From assembly GCA_009786275.1 (NCBI GenBank), contig WQTL01000505.1, positions 1 through 17,046 on the forward strand: 17,046 bases of DNA, written 5' to 3'. The DNA is from Bacillota bacterium (GTDB lineage: Bacteria; Bacillota; Clostridia; Oscillospirales; Acutalibacteraceae). The notes below the pieces were generated by a model. That model was not told the origin of the DNA. It did not search any database and saw only the letters and a list, made by a program, of their open reading frames with translations. Both the position numbers and the translations under genes were made by a program. Below, piece by piece: positions 6,184 through 13,080 of the stretch (position 1 is its first letter; the number at the start of each line of letters is the position of its first letter).

Positions 6184-6944
6184 GAAATAATTTCCTTGAT
6201 TCTCTCCACCTGTTCCGCAATCTCCTCCATCGCCGCGGCGTTCCTCTCGCCGGGGCGCATCACCGGGCAGCCGCAGCCGATGCGGTCGTCCGGGCGGCCA
6301 TACTCGATCGAAATGATTTTCGGCGAGCAGACGGCAAGCAGCTCCCGCAGAACCCGGTAGCCCAGCTCGTTGATTTTCACGTGGCACATGAGCTTGCCGT
6401 CTTTTTCCGCCCAGCCGTTGATGTGGATTTCGCTCACGCGGTCCAGGGGCAGCCGGGAGAGGTAGGCGCGGAAGTCCTCGCGCAGGTCACGCGCGGCGCA
6501 GTAGGCGTGGCTGACGTCCAGCAAAAAGTCGCAGCCCGACTGGACGACCATCTCCGTGATAACCTCCGGCTTGATGCAGTCCCCATACTTCAGGTTCGGG
6601 AAATTTTCCACGGAGACAAATTCCATATGGGCGTATTTTTCCCGCAGGGCAGCGAGATTTTCTATGATCTCACGCAACGGGGGCATTTTGGGGCCCTGAT
6701 ACGGGTGCAGCGAGACGCCGGGCGTCCCGCTCAGCGCGATGAGGCGTTCCATGTCGGGGTATACCCCGTGCAGCAATATGGGCCGCAGCCGTCTCACCCT
6801 TTCGGCAAATGGCGCAAACGCGTCCGCATCGCGCAGGGCGTCCATCTGAAACCCCAGCCCCGGGAACTTGAAATAGTCAATATCGATCCTGCCCTCCCGC
6901 ACAAGGGCTTCCGTTTCGGCGTAATAATTGCACGCAAGCTTCAT
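6180..6944 (-). CDS. TIM-barrel protein, DUF692 (MNIO)-like or xylose-isomerase-like
   Basis: A 254-residue protein without a signal peptide. The spaced motifs LLHGVYP, SVENFPN, FLLDVSHAYCAA, EIHINGW, MCHVKINE and ISIEYGR supply His, Glu, Asp, His, His and Glu at the ends of barrel strands. This is the pattern of metal-binding TIM barrels such as DUF692 (multinuclear non-heme iron oxidases that modify peptides) and xylose-isomerase-like epimerases. The usual IDTH box of DUF692 appears here as LMCH, without the Asp, so it is either a diverged member or a sugar-phosphate-isomerase relative. GGGAGG lies six bases before ATG, and a consensus promoter drives it (6963-6991). The next unit downstream is the 27-residue Tyr-rich ORF; a peptide-modifying link is possible but unproven. 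Confidence 0.6.
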   Translation of the reverse strand: MKLACNYYAETEALVREGRIDIDYFKFPGLGFQMDALRDADAFAPFAERVRRLRPILLHGVYPDMERLIALSGTPGVSLHPYQGPKMPPLREIIENLAALREKYAHMEFVSVENFPNLKYGDCIKPEVITEMVVQSGCDFLLDVSHAYCAARDLREDFRAYLSRLPLDRVSEIHINGWAEKDGKLMCHVKINELGYRVLRELLAVCSPKIISIEYGRPDDRIGCGCPVMRPGERNAAAMEEIAEQVERIKEIIS

Positions 6945-6962
6945 ATGCCACCTCCCGCACCA

Positions 6963-6991
6963 ATCATAGCGATTCCAGAAAGGAATGTCAA
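6963..6991 (-). promoter_or_regulatory. Sigma-A promoter of the TIM-barrel gene
   Basis: Minus strand TTGACA (6986-6991), 17 bases, TATGAT (6963-6968), placed 18 bases before the ATG of the TIM-barrel gene. It is back to back with the plus-strand promoter at 7000-7028. Confidence 0.8.
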
Positions 6992-6999
6992 GAAAAAGA

Positions 7000-7028
7000 T
7001 TGATTTCGCGATGGGAATATGTTAAAAT
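7000..7028 (+). promoter_or_regulatory. Sigma-A promoter of the DUF3006 to lysK operon
   Basis: TTGATT (7000-7005), 17 bases, TAAAAT (7023-7028), 20 bases before the first ATG of the operon. The -35 boxes of this and the divergent promoter are only 8 bases apart, so one bound polymerase or regulator could affect both. Confidence 0.75.
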
Positions 7029-7048
7029 AAAGAAATGGAGGCTGTGCT

Positions 7049-7261
7049 ATGCGATACGTCATCGACCGAATAGAGGGCGCCCTTGCCGTGTGCGAGCGGG
7101 AGGACGGCCTGTTCTCCGATATCCCCCTCTGCCAATTGCCCCAAGGCGCGAGGGAGGGCAGCGTGTTGCTTTGCGAAAACGGCGCGTGGGGCCTCGATAC
7201 GCGGGCGGAAAAGGAACGGCGGGCAAGGCTATTTGAAAAGCAGGAGGGGCTGTTCGGATGA
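7049..7261 (+). CDS. DUF3006-like small protein
   Basis: A 70-residue protein. The start MRYVIDRIEGALAVCER, then DIPLCQLP (about residues 25-32) and a GSVLLCENGAW strand, fits DUF3006, a small beta-rich domain of unknown function whose members begin with an IDR-EG-AV-E pattern and carry an IP-LP block. GGAGG stands seven bases before ATG. It is the first gene of the operon and overlaps the next start by ATGA. DUF3006 genes are often beside metallo-beta-lactamase or ComEC-type genes; that partner is absent here. The C-terminal third is charged and helical (RAEKERRARLFEKQEGLFG). Confidence 0.7.
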   Translation: MRYVIDRIEGALAVCEREDGLFSDIPLCQLPQGAREGSVLLCENGAWGLDTRAEKERRARLFEKQEGLFG

Positions 7262-8022
7262 AGATTGACATTCTGTCTGTTGCGCCGCTGTGCGACAGGG
7301 CAAAGTGCGCGGCGTCGCTGAATGAATTTTTCGCGGGCTTTGACGACAGGCCGCTATTGACTGAAGAGACTGTGTGCGCGGAGAAGTTTGAAATGGACGG
7401 CTATGAAGACGCCCTGGAGTGCTGCGAGGAAGCGCTGATCACCTGCGTACCGGACGAAGCCTTGACAGGCCTGAAGATCGACGAACACAGCATTTACGAG
7501 TTGACGGACGGCGGCGGGCGGCAATTCCAGATGATCCTGCGGGAGGCCGCGCCCGGGCGGCTGCTTGTGCGGAAGGGCAACTATCCCTACGGGGAGCTCA
7601 CACCCGGCATGGCGGAGCTCGCTTGCGTGTTTGACCGGGCGCGTTTCCCCGACCTGGCGAAGCTGGCGGCCTTCGGCCTTGACGGCCTGCCCTCCTTCCA
7701 CGAATCCCGCATGGAGGTGCTCTCGCGGGAGGGCAATGCCCTGCGGCTCTACATCCGCGGCGGCATTTTTTCGCCCGTCAACATGACCATGACCCTCACC
7801 GGGATCACGCGGGAGGAGAGCCATCTGGACGACGCGGACGACCCCTGGGCGTATTTCGCGCAGGAGGCGAACGTGAGCGACGTCAGGCTATATTCCGAAC
7901 CGGACGGTTACTGTGTGCGGTTTTCCGGTTGGGAAACCGAAGCGGAGCATAAGAATGAGCTCATCATCCGGTGCGCCGGCCTGGAGCTTTCATTTGAGAA
8001 ACAGAAGGAGCGCAACAATTGA
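7258..8022 (+). CDS. Hypothetical protein, acidic, two-part
   Basis: I do not recognise this 254-residue protein. It has no signal peptide or membrane segment and is rich in Glu and Asp. The first half (1-130) holds FEMDGYEDALECCEEAL and a beta-like stretch GGGRQFQMILREAAPGRLLVRKGNY. After a linker the second half (about 145-254) reads like a beta-sandwich with alternating hydrophobic strands: MEVLSREGNALRLYIRGG, NMTMTLTGI, VRLYSEPDGYCVRFSG, NELIIRCAGLELSFEK. Such a C-terminal part would suit a small ligand- or protein-binding domain. The gene overlaps both neighbours (ATGA before, TTGA after), so its product is made in step with the DUF3006 protein and the phosphatase. No function is assigned. 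Confidence 0.8.
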   Translation: MKIDILSVAPLCDRAKCAASLNEFFAGFDDRPLLTEETVCAEKFEMDGYEDALECCEEALITCVPDEALTGLKIDEHSIYELTDGGGRQFQMILREAAPGRLLVRKGNYPYGELTPGMAELACVFDRARFPDLAKLAAFGLDGLPSFHESRMEVLSREGNALRLYIRGGIFSPVNMTMTLTGITREESHLDDADDPWAYFAQEANVSDVRLYSEPDGYCVRFSGWETEAEHKNELIIRCAGLELSFEKQKERNN

Positions 8023-8531
8023 CCCTACTCTACCTCCGCCACGGGCAGACCGACTGGAACGTGCAGGGCCTCTTCCAGGGGCGCACGGATATCCCCCTCA
8101 ACGAGACCGGGCGCGAACAGGCGCGGGCACAGGCGGCGGCGCTGGTTGGGCACCAACCGCCGATTGAGATGATATACGCGTCTCCCCTGCTGCGCGCGAA
8201 AGAGACGGCGGAGATCGTTCAGCAAGCATTGGGCGATGTGCCCATGCTTTTCGACGAGCGCCTGGTGGAACAATCCTTCGGCAGCCTGGAGGGCACGGTG
8301 ATCGTGCGCGGGGCGCTGGACGAGGCGGGCTTCGCGCGGCACGGCGCGGAACCCCTTGAGGCGCTGAAGGCGAGGGTCGGGAGCTTTCTGGACGAGATTA
8401 GCGCCAAACACCCGGCGCAATGCGTATTGGCCGTGGCCCACGGCAGCGTGGGGCGCACGGTGCAGCACTGTGTGCACGGGGGCGAGACCGTCCGCGTTGA
8501 AAATGGGGCGCTTATGCGCTTTACATACTAG
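8019..8531 (+). CDS. Histidine phosphatase family protein (phosphoglycerate mutase-like)
   Basis: A 170-residue cytoplasmic enzyme. LRHGQTDWN puts the phospho-accepting His at residue 8, SPLLRAKET gives the second Arg (59), LVEQSFGSLEG the acid-base Glu (84), and AVAHGS the second His (141): the full catalytic set. Members remove phosphate from sugars, alpha-ribazole phosphate or other small molecules; the substrate cannot be told here. The start is TTG at 8019, shared with the previous stop as TTGA, with AAGGAG eight bases upstream; no ATG or GTG fits the conserved N-terminus. It lies 18 bases before lysK. Confidence 0.9.
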   Translation: MTLLYLRHGQTDWNVQGLFQGRTDIPLNETGREQARAQAAALVGHQPPIEMIYASPLLRAKETAEIVQQALGDVPMLFDERLVEQSFGSLEGTVIVRGALDEAGFARHGAEPLEALKARVGSFLDEISAKHPAQCVLAVAHGSVGRTVQHCVHGGETVRVENGALMRFTY

Positions 8532-8549
8532 AATATTTGGAGGATCACT

Positions 8550-10091
8550 ATGCATTGGGCACAGCGCATCGCGGATGAGATCATCGCGCGGGAGGATAAG
8601 CGGGAATACGTATGCGCCACGGGCATCAGCCCCTCGGGGTCGGTGCACATCGGGAATTTCCGGGACACGGTGACGGCCTGGTTCGTCTGCCTGGCATTGC
8701 GCGGGCGCGGCAAACAGGCGCGGCTGCTGTATTCGTGGGACGACTATGACCGCCTGCGCAAGATCCCCGCCAACGTAGCGGCCGTCCGCGATGATTTCGA
8801 GCAGTATATCGGTATGCCCCTGGCGGAGATACCCGACCCCTTCGGCTGCTGCGAGAGCTACTGCGCGCATTTCGAGAAGGAGTTCGAGCAGGCCCTGGCC
8901 GCCTTCGGCATCGAGGCCGACTTCCGCTGCCAGTCTAAGGAGTATAAGAGCGGGCGCTACGCGCCGCATATCATCACTGCGATGCACATGCGCAGGGAGA
9001 TTTTCGATATCCTCGACAGCTTCCGCACCCAGGAGGCCCAGCCCGGCGAACGGGAGGCCTACTACCCCGTGAGCGTCTACTGCCCCGCCTGCAAAAAAGA
9101 TACAACAACCATCACAGAATATGACGAGGCCAGCGAGACTGCCAAGTACACCTGCGATTGCGGCCACACCGGGACATATGACTTCAAGCAAGACCACCAC
9201 TGCAAGCTCAGCTGGAAGACCGACTGGGCCATGCGCTGGATGATGGAGGGCGTGGACTGCGAGCCCGCCGGCAAAGACCACTCCAGCCCCACGGGCAGCT
9301 ACGCCACAAGCAAGGTCATCGCCCAACAGGTGTACGGCTTCCCGCCGCCGGTATACCAGGGCTTCGAGTTCATCGGCATCAAGGGGGGCGCGGGCAAAAT
9401 GAGCAGCTCCTCCGGGCTGCTGGTGACCCCGGAGGCTCTGTTCAAGCTCTACCAGCCCGAGGTGATCCTGTGGCTCTACGCCAAGACAGACCCCATGAAG
9501 GCCTTCAATTTCTGCTTCGACGACGAGATTCTGCGGCAGTACTTCGAGTTCGACAAGATGCTCACGCAGGTAAAGGCCGGCCAGGCAAACGAACTCACAC
9601 AGGAGATCATCGCCTACAGCACCATCCCCGGGCGCGAGGTGAAGCCCGTGCCCATGGCGCAGCTGGTGAGCTTCGGCTCCATCGTGGAGTTCGACCCCGC
9701 CATGCTCGAGACAATCTTCGATAAAATCGGCACGCCCTTCGCGAAAGCTGACTTCGCCGAGCGCGTGGGCCTGGCAAAGTATTGGCTGTACCAGTGCTCG
9801 CCGGAGAGCATCTACATCCTGCGCGCCGAACCGGACACAGCGTATTTCAACGCCCTGCCAGAAGAAGAGCAGGCGGATCTCCGCCTGCTGCATAAGTTTT
9901 TGACTGAGGAAAGCTATGACCTGGACGCGCTGCAAACCAAGCTCTATGCCATCCCCGCGGATAAGCAGCGCCAGGCGGGCTTTTTCAAGAATGTATATCG
10001 CCTGCTCATCGGCGCGGACCGGGGGCCGAGGCTGTATCTGTTTTTGTTCGCGCTGGAACGGGAGAGCTATATCGGGTTGCTGGAGTTTTAA
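8550..10091 (+). CDS. lysK: Lysyl-tRNA synthetase, class I
   Basis: A 513-residue class I synthetase for lysine, unrelated to the class II LysS of most bacteria. HIGN (33-36) stands for HIGH and KMSSS (283-287) for KMSKS. Two Cys pairs, CPAC (178-181) and CDCG (202-205), look like a zinc knuckle, and GKDHSSPTGS (241-250) is typical of the class I LysRS catalytic core. The C-terminal third is the helical anticodon-binding cage. GGAGG lies six bases before ATG. Class I LysRS is the rule in archaea and occurs in scattered bacteria. No class II lysS is in this window, so whether this is the only LysRS cannot be judged. It ends the plus-strand operon and converges on argS. Confidence 0.96.
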   Translation: MHWAQRIADEIIAREDKREYVCATGISPSGSVHIGNFRDTVTAWFVCLALRGRGKQARLLYSWDDYDRLRKIPANVAAVRDDFEQYIGMPLAEIPDPFGCCESYCAHFEKEFEQALAAFGIEADFRCQSKEYKSGRYAPHIITAMHMRREIFDILDSFRTQEAQPGEREAYYPVSVYCPACKKDTTTITEYDEASETAKYTCDCGHTGTYDFKQDHHCKLSWKTDWAMRWMMEGVDCEPAGKDHSSPTGSYATSKVIAQQVYGFPPPVYQGFEFIGIKGGAGKMSSSSGLLVTPEALFKLYQPEVILWLYAKTDPMKAFNFCFDDEILRQYFEFDKMLTQVKAGQANELTQEIIAYSTIPGREVKPVPMAQLVSFGSIVEFDPAMLETIFDKIGTPFAKADFAERVGLAKYWLYQCSPESIYILRAEPDTAYFNALPEEEQADLRLLHKFLTEESYDLDALQTKLYAIPADKQRQAGFFKNVYRLLIGADRGPRLYLFLFALERESYIGLLEF

Positions 10092-10109
10092 TGCTTTATA
10101 GCGTTATAC

Positions 10110-10143
10110 ATGATGGAGACGCACGGCAGTGCGTCTCCATCAT
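10110..10143. repeat. Palindromic repeat, family 1, copy 2 (15-bp stem)
   Basis: The 22-base core (10116-10137) is the same as copies 1 and 3, and here the flanks ATGATG and CATCAT extend the arms to 15 perfect base pairs around GGCA. It lies between the convergent genes lysK and argS. T6 follows at 10155-10160, 11 bases beyond the stem, so termination of lysK is possible but not canonical. Confidence 0.9.
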
Positions 10144-10164
10144 CAAGCCAAGCGTTTTTTAGGG

Positions 10165-10186
10165 GAGACGCACGGCAGTGCGTCTC
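10165..10186. repeat. Palindromic repeat, family 1, copy 3
   Basis: Arms GAGACGCAC and GTGCGTCTC around GGCA. Its outer flanks, read on the minus strand (TGTA before, CCC after), match copy 1 read on the plus strand, so copy 3 is in the opposite orientation to copy 1. It ends five bases before the argS stop codon. Confidence 0.9.
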
Positions 10187-10191
10187 TACAG

Positions 10192-11880
10192 CTACATCCT
10201 CTCCGGCGCCTCGATCCTGAACAAGCGCAGCAGATTGCCCAGCACATCCCTCACGCAGGCGCACAGCGCAAGCCGCGCCTGCAGGAGGGATTCTTCTTCG
10301 CCCATCACGCGGCAGGCGTTGTAGAACTTGTGGAACTGCCCCGCCAGCTCCATGCAGTAGCGCGTCACCCGGGCGGGGTCATAAGCCCGCGCGGCCTCGG
10401 CGATCTCCCCGGTGAGGCCCGCCAGCAGGCGGATAAGCTCGCGCTCTTCGCCTGTGTTAAGCAAGCAAAGCTCTTCTCTGGTGCAGGCACGCTGCTTAAT
10501 GCCTTCTTCCGCGAAGCGTTTAAAGATGCTGCATATCCTCGCGTGGGCGTATTGGCAGTAGTACACCGGGTTCTGGGCGGACTGCTCCACGGCGAGGTCC
10601 AGGTCGATATCCATGGCGGCGGCGGGGTCGCGCATGTTGAACAAAAACCGCAGGGCGTCGATGGGGATGTCGTCCAGGAGGTCCTCCAGGGTGATGGACT
10701 TGCCCGTGCGCTTGCTCATGCGCACCACTTCGCCGCCCCGCACGAGCTTCACCAGCTGCATGAGAATGATGTCCAAGCGTTCGGCGGCGATGCCCATGGC
10801 GGCCAAAATCGCCTTGAGGCGGATGGCGTAGCCGTGGTGGTCGCTGCCCCAGATGTTGATCGCGCGGGCGAACCCCCGGGTCTGCAGCTTATTATAATGA
10901 TAGGCGATGTCCGGCACGATGTAGGTGGGAAACCCGTTGGAGCGCACGAGCACGAAGTCCTTGTCCAGGCCATAATCCGTGGCCTTGAACCACAGCGCGC
11001 CGTCCTGCTCGTAGGTCTTGCCGCTCTCGCGCAGCAGCTCAATCACGCGGTCAACTTCGCCGTTCTTATAGAGCGCGCTTTCGTAGAACCAGGTATCGTA
11101 TTGGATCCGATAGCGCTCTAAATTCGTCCGAATCTCTTCTACATTCAACGGCAGGGCGAAAGCCACCAGCGCCGCGCGCCTCTCCTGCTCGGGCTTTTCA
11201 AGATAACTACCGCCGTGTATTTCGGCAAATTCCCTTGCGCGTTTTGTGATGTCCTCCCCATGATACGCGTCCTCGGGCATTTCGATTTCCGCGCCGAACC
11301 GCTGTTGATAGCGCACATCCAGGCTCAGGCCGAATTTCTCGATCTGGTTGCCGCCGTCGTTGACATAGAATTCCCGCTCCACGGCATACCCCGCGGCCTC
11401 GAGTACAGTCGCCAGGCAGTCGCCCAGCGCGCCGCCCCGGGCGTTGCCCATGTGCATGGGGCCGGTGGGGTTGGCCGAGACGAACTCCACCAGCACGCGC
11501 TCGCCGTTGCCGATGATCGAGCGCCCGTAGTCCTCGCCCTTGGCCAGCACGTCACGCACAATATCGGCATAATATTCGTCTTTGTAATAAAAATTCAAGA
11601 ACCCGGCTCCGGCGCATTCGCAGCGGGCCGCGTAGGTGCCGGACAAATCGATGTGCCCGATGACGGCCTCGGCGTTCCTGCGGGGGGCCTGCCGCAGCTC
11701 CCGGGCCCATGCCATGGCCGCGTTGGAGGACAAATCCCCGTTGCGGCGCTCGGCGGGTGTCTCGAGCGTAAACGTGGCCTGCGGGATGGCGGGCAAGTCC
11801 CCCGCGGCAAAAGCGGCCTTCGCAGCCGCTTCAATGGCTTGTTTGATTTGACTTTGCGCTTCTTCCACGAGAAATGACAT
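10192..11880 (-). CDS. argS: Arginyl-tRNA synthetase
   Basis: A 562-residue class I synthetase, the normal bacterial length. The N-terminal additional domain for the tRNA D-loop covers about 1-95. SANPTGPMHMGNARGG (135-150) holds the HIGH variant HMGN, WGSDHHGY (344-351) is the family block, and RMSKRTG (387-393) is a KMSKS-like loop. The DALR anticodon-binding domain ends the protein. CAGGAGG is four bases before ATG. It follows the HAD-like gene by 12 bases. A ywiB/DUF1934 gene lies upstream, as in Bacillus, though here it is separated by the HAD gene and a repeat block. Confidence 0.97.
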   Translation of the reverse strand: MSFLVEEAQSQIKQAIEAAAKAAFAAGDLPAIPQATFTLETPAERRNGDLSSNAAMAWARELRQAPRRNAEAVIGHIDLSGTYAARCECAGAGFLNFYYKDEYYADIVRDVLAKGEDYGRSIIGNGERVLVEFVSANPTGPMHMGNARGGALGDCLATVLEAAGYAVEREFYVNDGGNQIEKFGLSLDVRYQQRFGAEIEMPEDAYHGEDITKRAREFAEIHGGSYLEKPEQERRAALVAFALPLNVEEIRTNLERYRIQYDTWFYESALYKNGEVDRVIELLRESGKTYEQDGALWFKATDYGLDKDFVLVRSNGFPTYIVPDIAYHYNKLQTRGFARAINIWGSDHHGYAIRLKAILAAMGIAAERLDIILMQLVKLVRGGEVVRMSKRTGKSITLEDLLDDIPIDALRFLFNMRDPAAAMDIDLDLAVEQSAQNPVYYCQYAHARICSIFKRFAEEGIKQRACTREELCLLNTGEERELIRLLAGLTGEIAEAARAYDPARVTRYCMELAGQFHKFYNACRVMGEEESLLQARLALCACVRDVLGNLLRLFRIEAPERM

Positions 11881-11892
11881 ATTGCCTCCTGC

Positions 11893-12339
11893 TTATTCGT
11901 CTCTGAAATATCTGCGCACCGTGTCCCAATCGGGTTCCCATTCCTTCAGGATGAAGCTTTGGCAGCCCAATTCCAGGTGCAGCTCGTTGTCGTCCCATCG
12001 GTCGCCGATCCCGGCAGCAAAATCATGCTTGCTTTTCAGCTGCTTCGTGATGTCCATGCGCTCCCGCTGATTCTTCCCCAGATAGACCTCGCCGTCGGGA
12101 AAGCCCACGCTGTACAGCCATTGCCGCGTGATGTCAACATAGTCGTCAGGCCGGGCGCCGATATAAATCAGCCTGTACATTTCGGACAATTCCCGCATCA
12201 TCTCCACGCTGCCGGCGGTGGGGGCGTCCTTCATGATTTGCTTATCCGAAAAGAACAGCTTTTCCCCCAGCCGCTGCAACGGGATTCTGTGCCGCATGTC
12301 GCAGACCGTGCCGTCCAGGAAGACCAGAATTGCTTTCAT
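11893..12339 (-). CDS. HAD-like protein lacking the catalytic aspartate
   Basis: A 148-residue protein of HAD/polynucleotide-kinase-phosphatase-like shape: VFLDGTVCDMRHR (about residues 6-18), YIGARPDDYVDITRQWL (59-75), KSKHDF (102-107) and GIGDRWDDN (110-118) match HAD motifs I to IV. In motif I the phosphate-accepting Asp of DxDGT is Phe7 (codon TTC), and only the second Asp (9) is kept; in motif II the Thr or Ser of the usual TGRP is Gly61. It therefore probably does not work as a normal phosphatase; it may bind a nucleotide or be a pseudoenzyme. GAGG lies eight bases before ATG. It is 12 bases upstream of argS and so co-transcribed. No convincing promoter is seen upstream, where a repeat block begins. 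Confidence 0.75.
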   Translation of the reverse strand: MKAILVFLDGTVCDMRHRIPLQRLGEKLFFSDKQIMKDAPTAGSVEMMRELSEMYRLIYIGARPDDYVDITRQWLYSVGFPDGEVYLGKNQRERMDITKQLKSKHDFAAGIGDRWDDNELHLELGCQSFILKEWEPDWDTVRRYFRDE

Positions 12340-12388
12340 AGGCTTTTCCTCATACTATTCCGCGGCGAAGAACGTTGCAAAGCGCTCA

Positions 12389-12455
12389 GCCGCTCCGCGG
12401 TGCCTTCCTCAGTCATCCGAGATGACAGCTCCTCCCACGCGGAGGAGCCTTGGGG
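12389..12455 (-). repeat. Composite palindromic repeat, family 2, copy B
   Basis: Two hairpins in a row: GTCATC-CGA-GATGAC (12412-12426) and GCTCCTCC-CACGC-GGAGGAGC (12428-12448). Read on the minus strand it runs CCCCAAGGCTCC, stem, AGCTGTC, stem, GACTGAGGAAGGCACCGC, closely parallel to copy A. It sits in the 5' region of the HAD-argS operon. Confidence 0.8.
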
Positions 12456-12526
12456 CGTAGTCGAAAGCACGCTGACCAGTTGCGCACATGTAAAATCGCT
12501 CAATGAAACACCCGTTCCAGCCTAAT

Positions 12527-12620
12527 CCCCCAGGCTCCCTCCCGTGGAGGGAGCTGTCGCCTCGGGCGACTTTTGCGTGCCTTAGCGGCGCAAAAGTAGA
12601 GGAAGGCATCGCGGAGCGAC
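12527..12620 (+). repeat. Composite palindromic repeat, family 2, copy A (with extra hairpin)
   Basis: Three hairpins: GCTCCCTCC-CGT-GGAGGGAGC (12534-12554), GTCGCC-TCG-GGCGAC (12556-12570), and CTTTTGCG with CGCAAAAG (12570-12596). The first two and the tail GAGGAAGGCATCGCGGAGCG match copy B in the opposite orientation; the third hairpin is an insertion relative to copy B. The repeat ends five bases before the DUF1934 stop codon. The 71 bases between the copies (12456-12526) hold no gene I can support. Confidence 0.8.
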
Positions 12621-12625
12621 GCAAC

Positions 12626-13066
12626 CTACCCCCTCGCCTGCACCTTGATCTCCATCTGGTTGCTGGACATCAGGTCCGCGCAGAAATCCAGGGTGTAGGC
12701 AAGCTTGATCCGCCCCCCGGCGCGGCTGATGCTGGCATCCACCGAGCGCGCGTAGACGCCCAGGTGCATCATGCCGGCGGGGGTGTTGTAGTAGCAGCTG
12801 TGGCGCACGCCCTGCTCCAAAGTGATTTCCAGGGGGGATTCCCCCCGGCGCGACAGCGAGACCGTGCGGTTCTGCACCCGCAGGGCGGCGCGGTTGGCCT
12901 CGGGGCCGTCGCTTTCCATGTAGTCCAGCTCCCAGCCGCCGCCCTTGTCCTCGGGCAGCTCGGTGAGCACGCCGTCGCACAGGAATTCCGAGGCGTAGGT
13001 TTCGCCCTCCACCTCGTGGGAGTCCCGGATCTCAATGACCACGGGCACACGTTTTTTCTTCGCCAT
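12626..13066 (-). CDS. DUF1934 (YwiB-like) protein
   Basis: A 146-residue protein of the DUF1934/YwiB family: a calycin-like beta-barrel of unknown role. After a basic start (MAKKKRVPVVIEIRDS) come alternating strands such as WELDYMES, LRVQNRTVSLSRRG, SPLEITLEQG and IKLAYTLDF, with the conserved YYNTPAGMMHLGVYARSV block (about 92-109). In Bacillus ywiB is directly upstream of argS, and the same neighbourhood is seen here with a repeat and HAD gene inserted. GGGAGG lies eight bases before ATG; the gene is 14 bases after the acetyltransferase. Confidence 0.88.
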   Translation of the reverse strand: MAKKKRVPVVIEIRDSHEVEGETYASEFLCDGVLTELPEDKGGGWELDYMESDGPEANRAALRVQNRTVSLSRRGESPLEITLEQGVRHSCYYNTPAGMMHLGVYARSVDASISRAGGRIKLAYTLDFCADLMSSNQMEIKVQARG

Positions 13067-13080
13067 TTTGACTTCCTCCC

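Noticed and set aside
8025..9935. A 636-residue minus-strand ORF opposite the phosphatase and lysK
   Set aside because: It is antisense to two clear genes with full motif sets, and shows only His/Ala/Leu-rich composition without recognisable domains.
10092..10191. CRISPR-like short array (two identical repeats)
   Set aside because: Only two copies, each palindromic with no consistent spacer series, and a third copy lies 10 kb away; this is a dispersed palindrome.
12340..12380. Promoter TTGCAA-17-TAGTAT before the HAD-like gene
   Set aside because: The -10 box would be only 12 bases from the ATG, so the ribosome site would lie at or before the transcript start.
12409..12624. Possible small ORF through both family 2 repeats
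   Set aside because: It has no ribosome site and its coding is fully explained by the inverted repeat copies.
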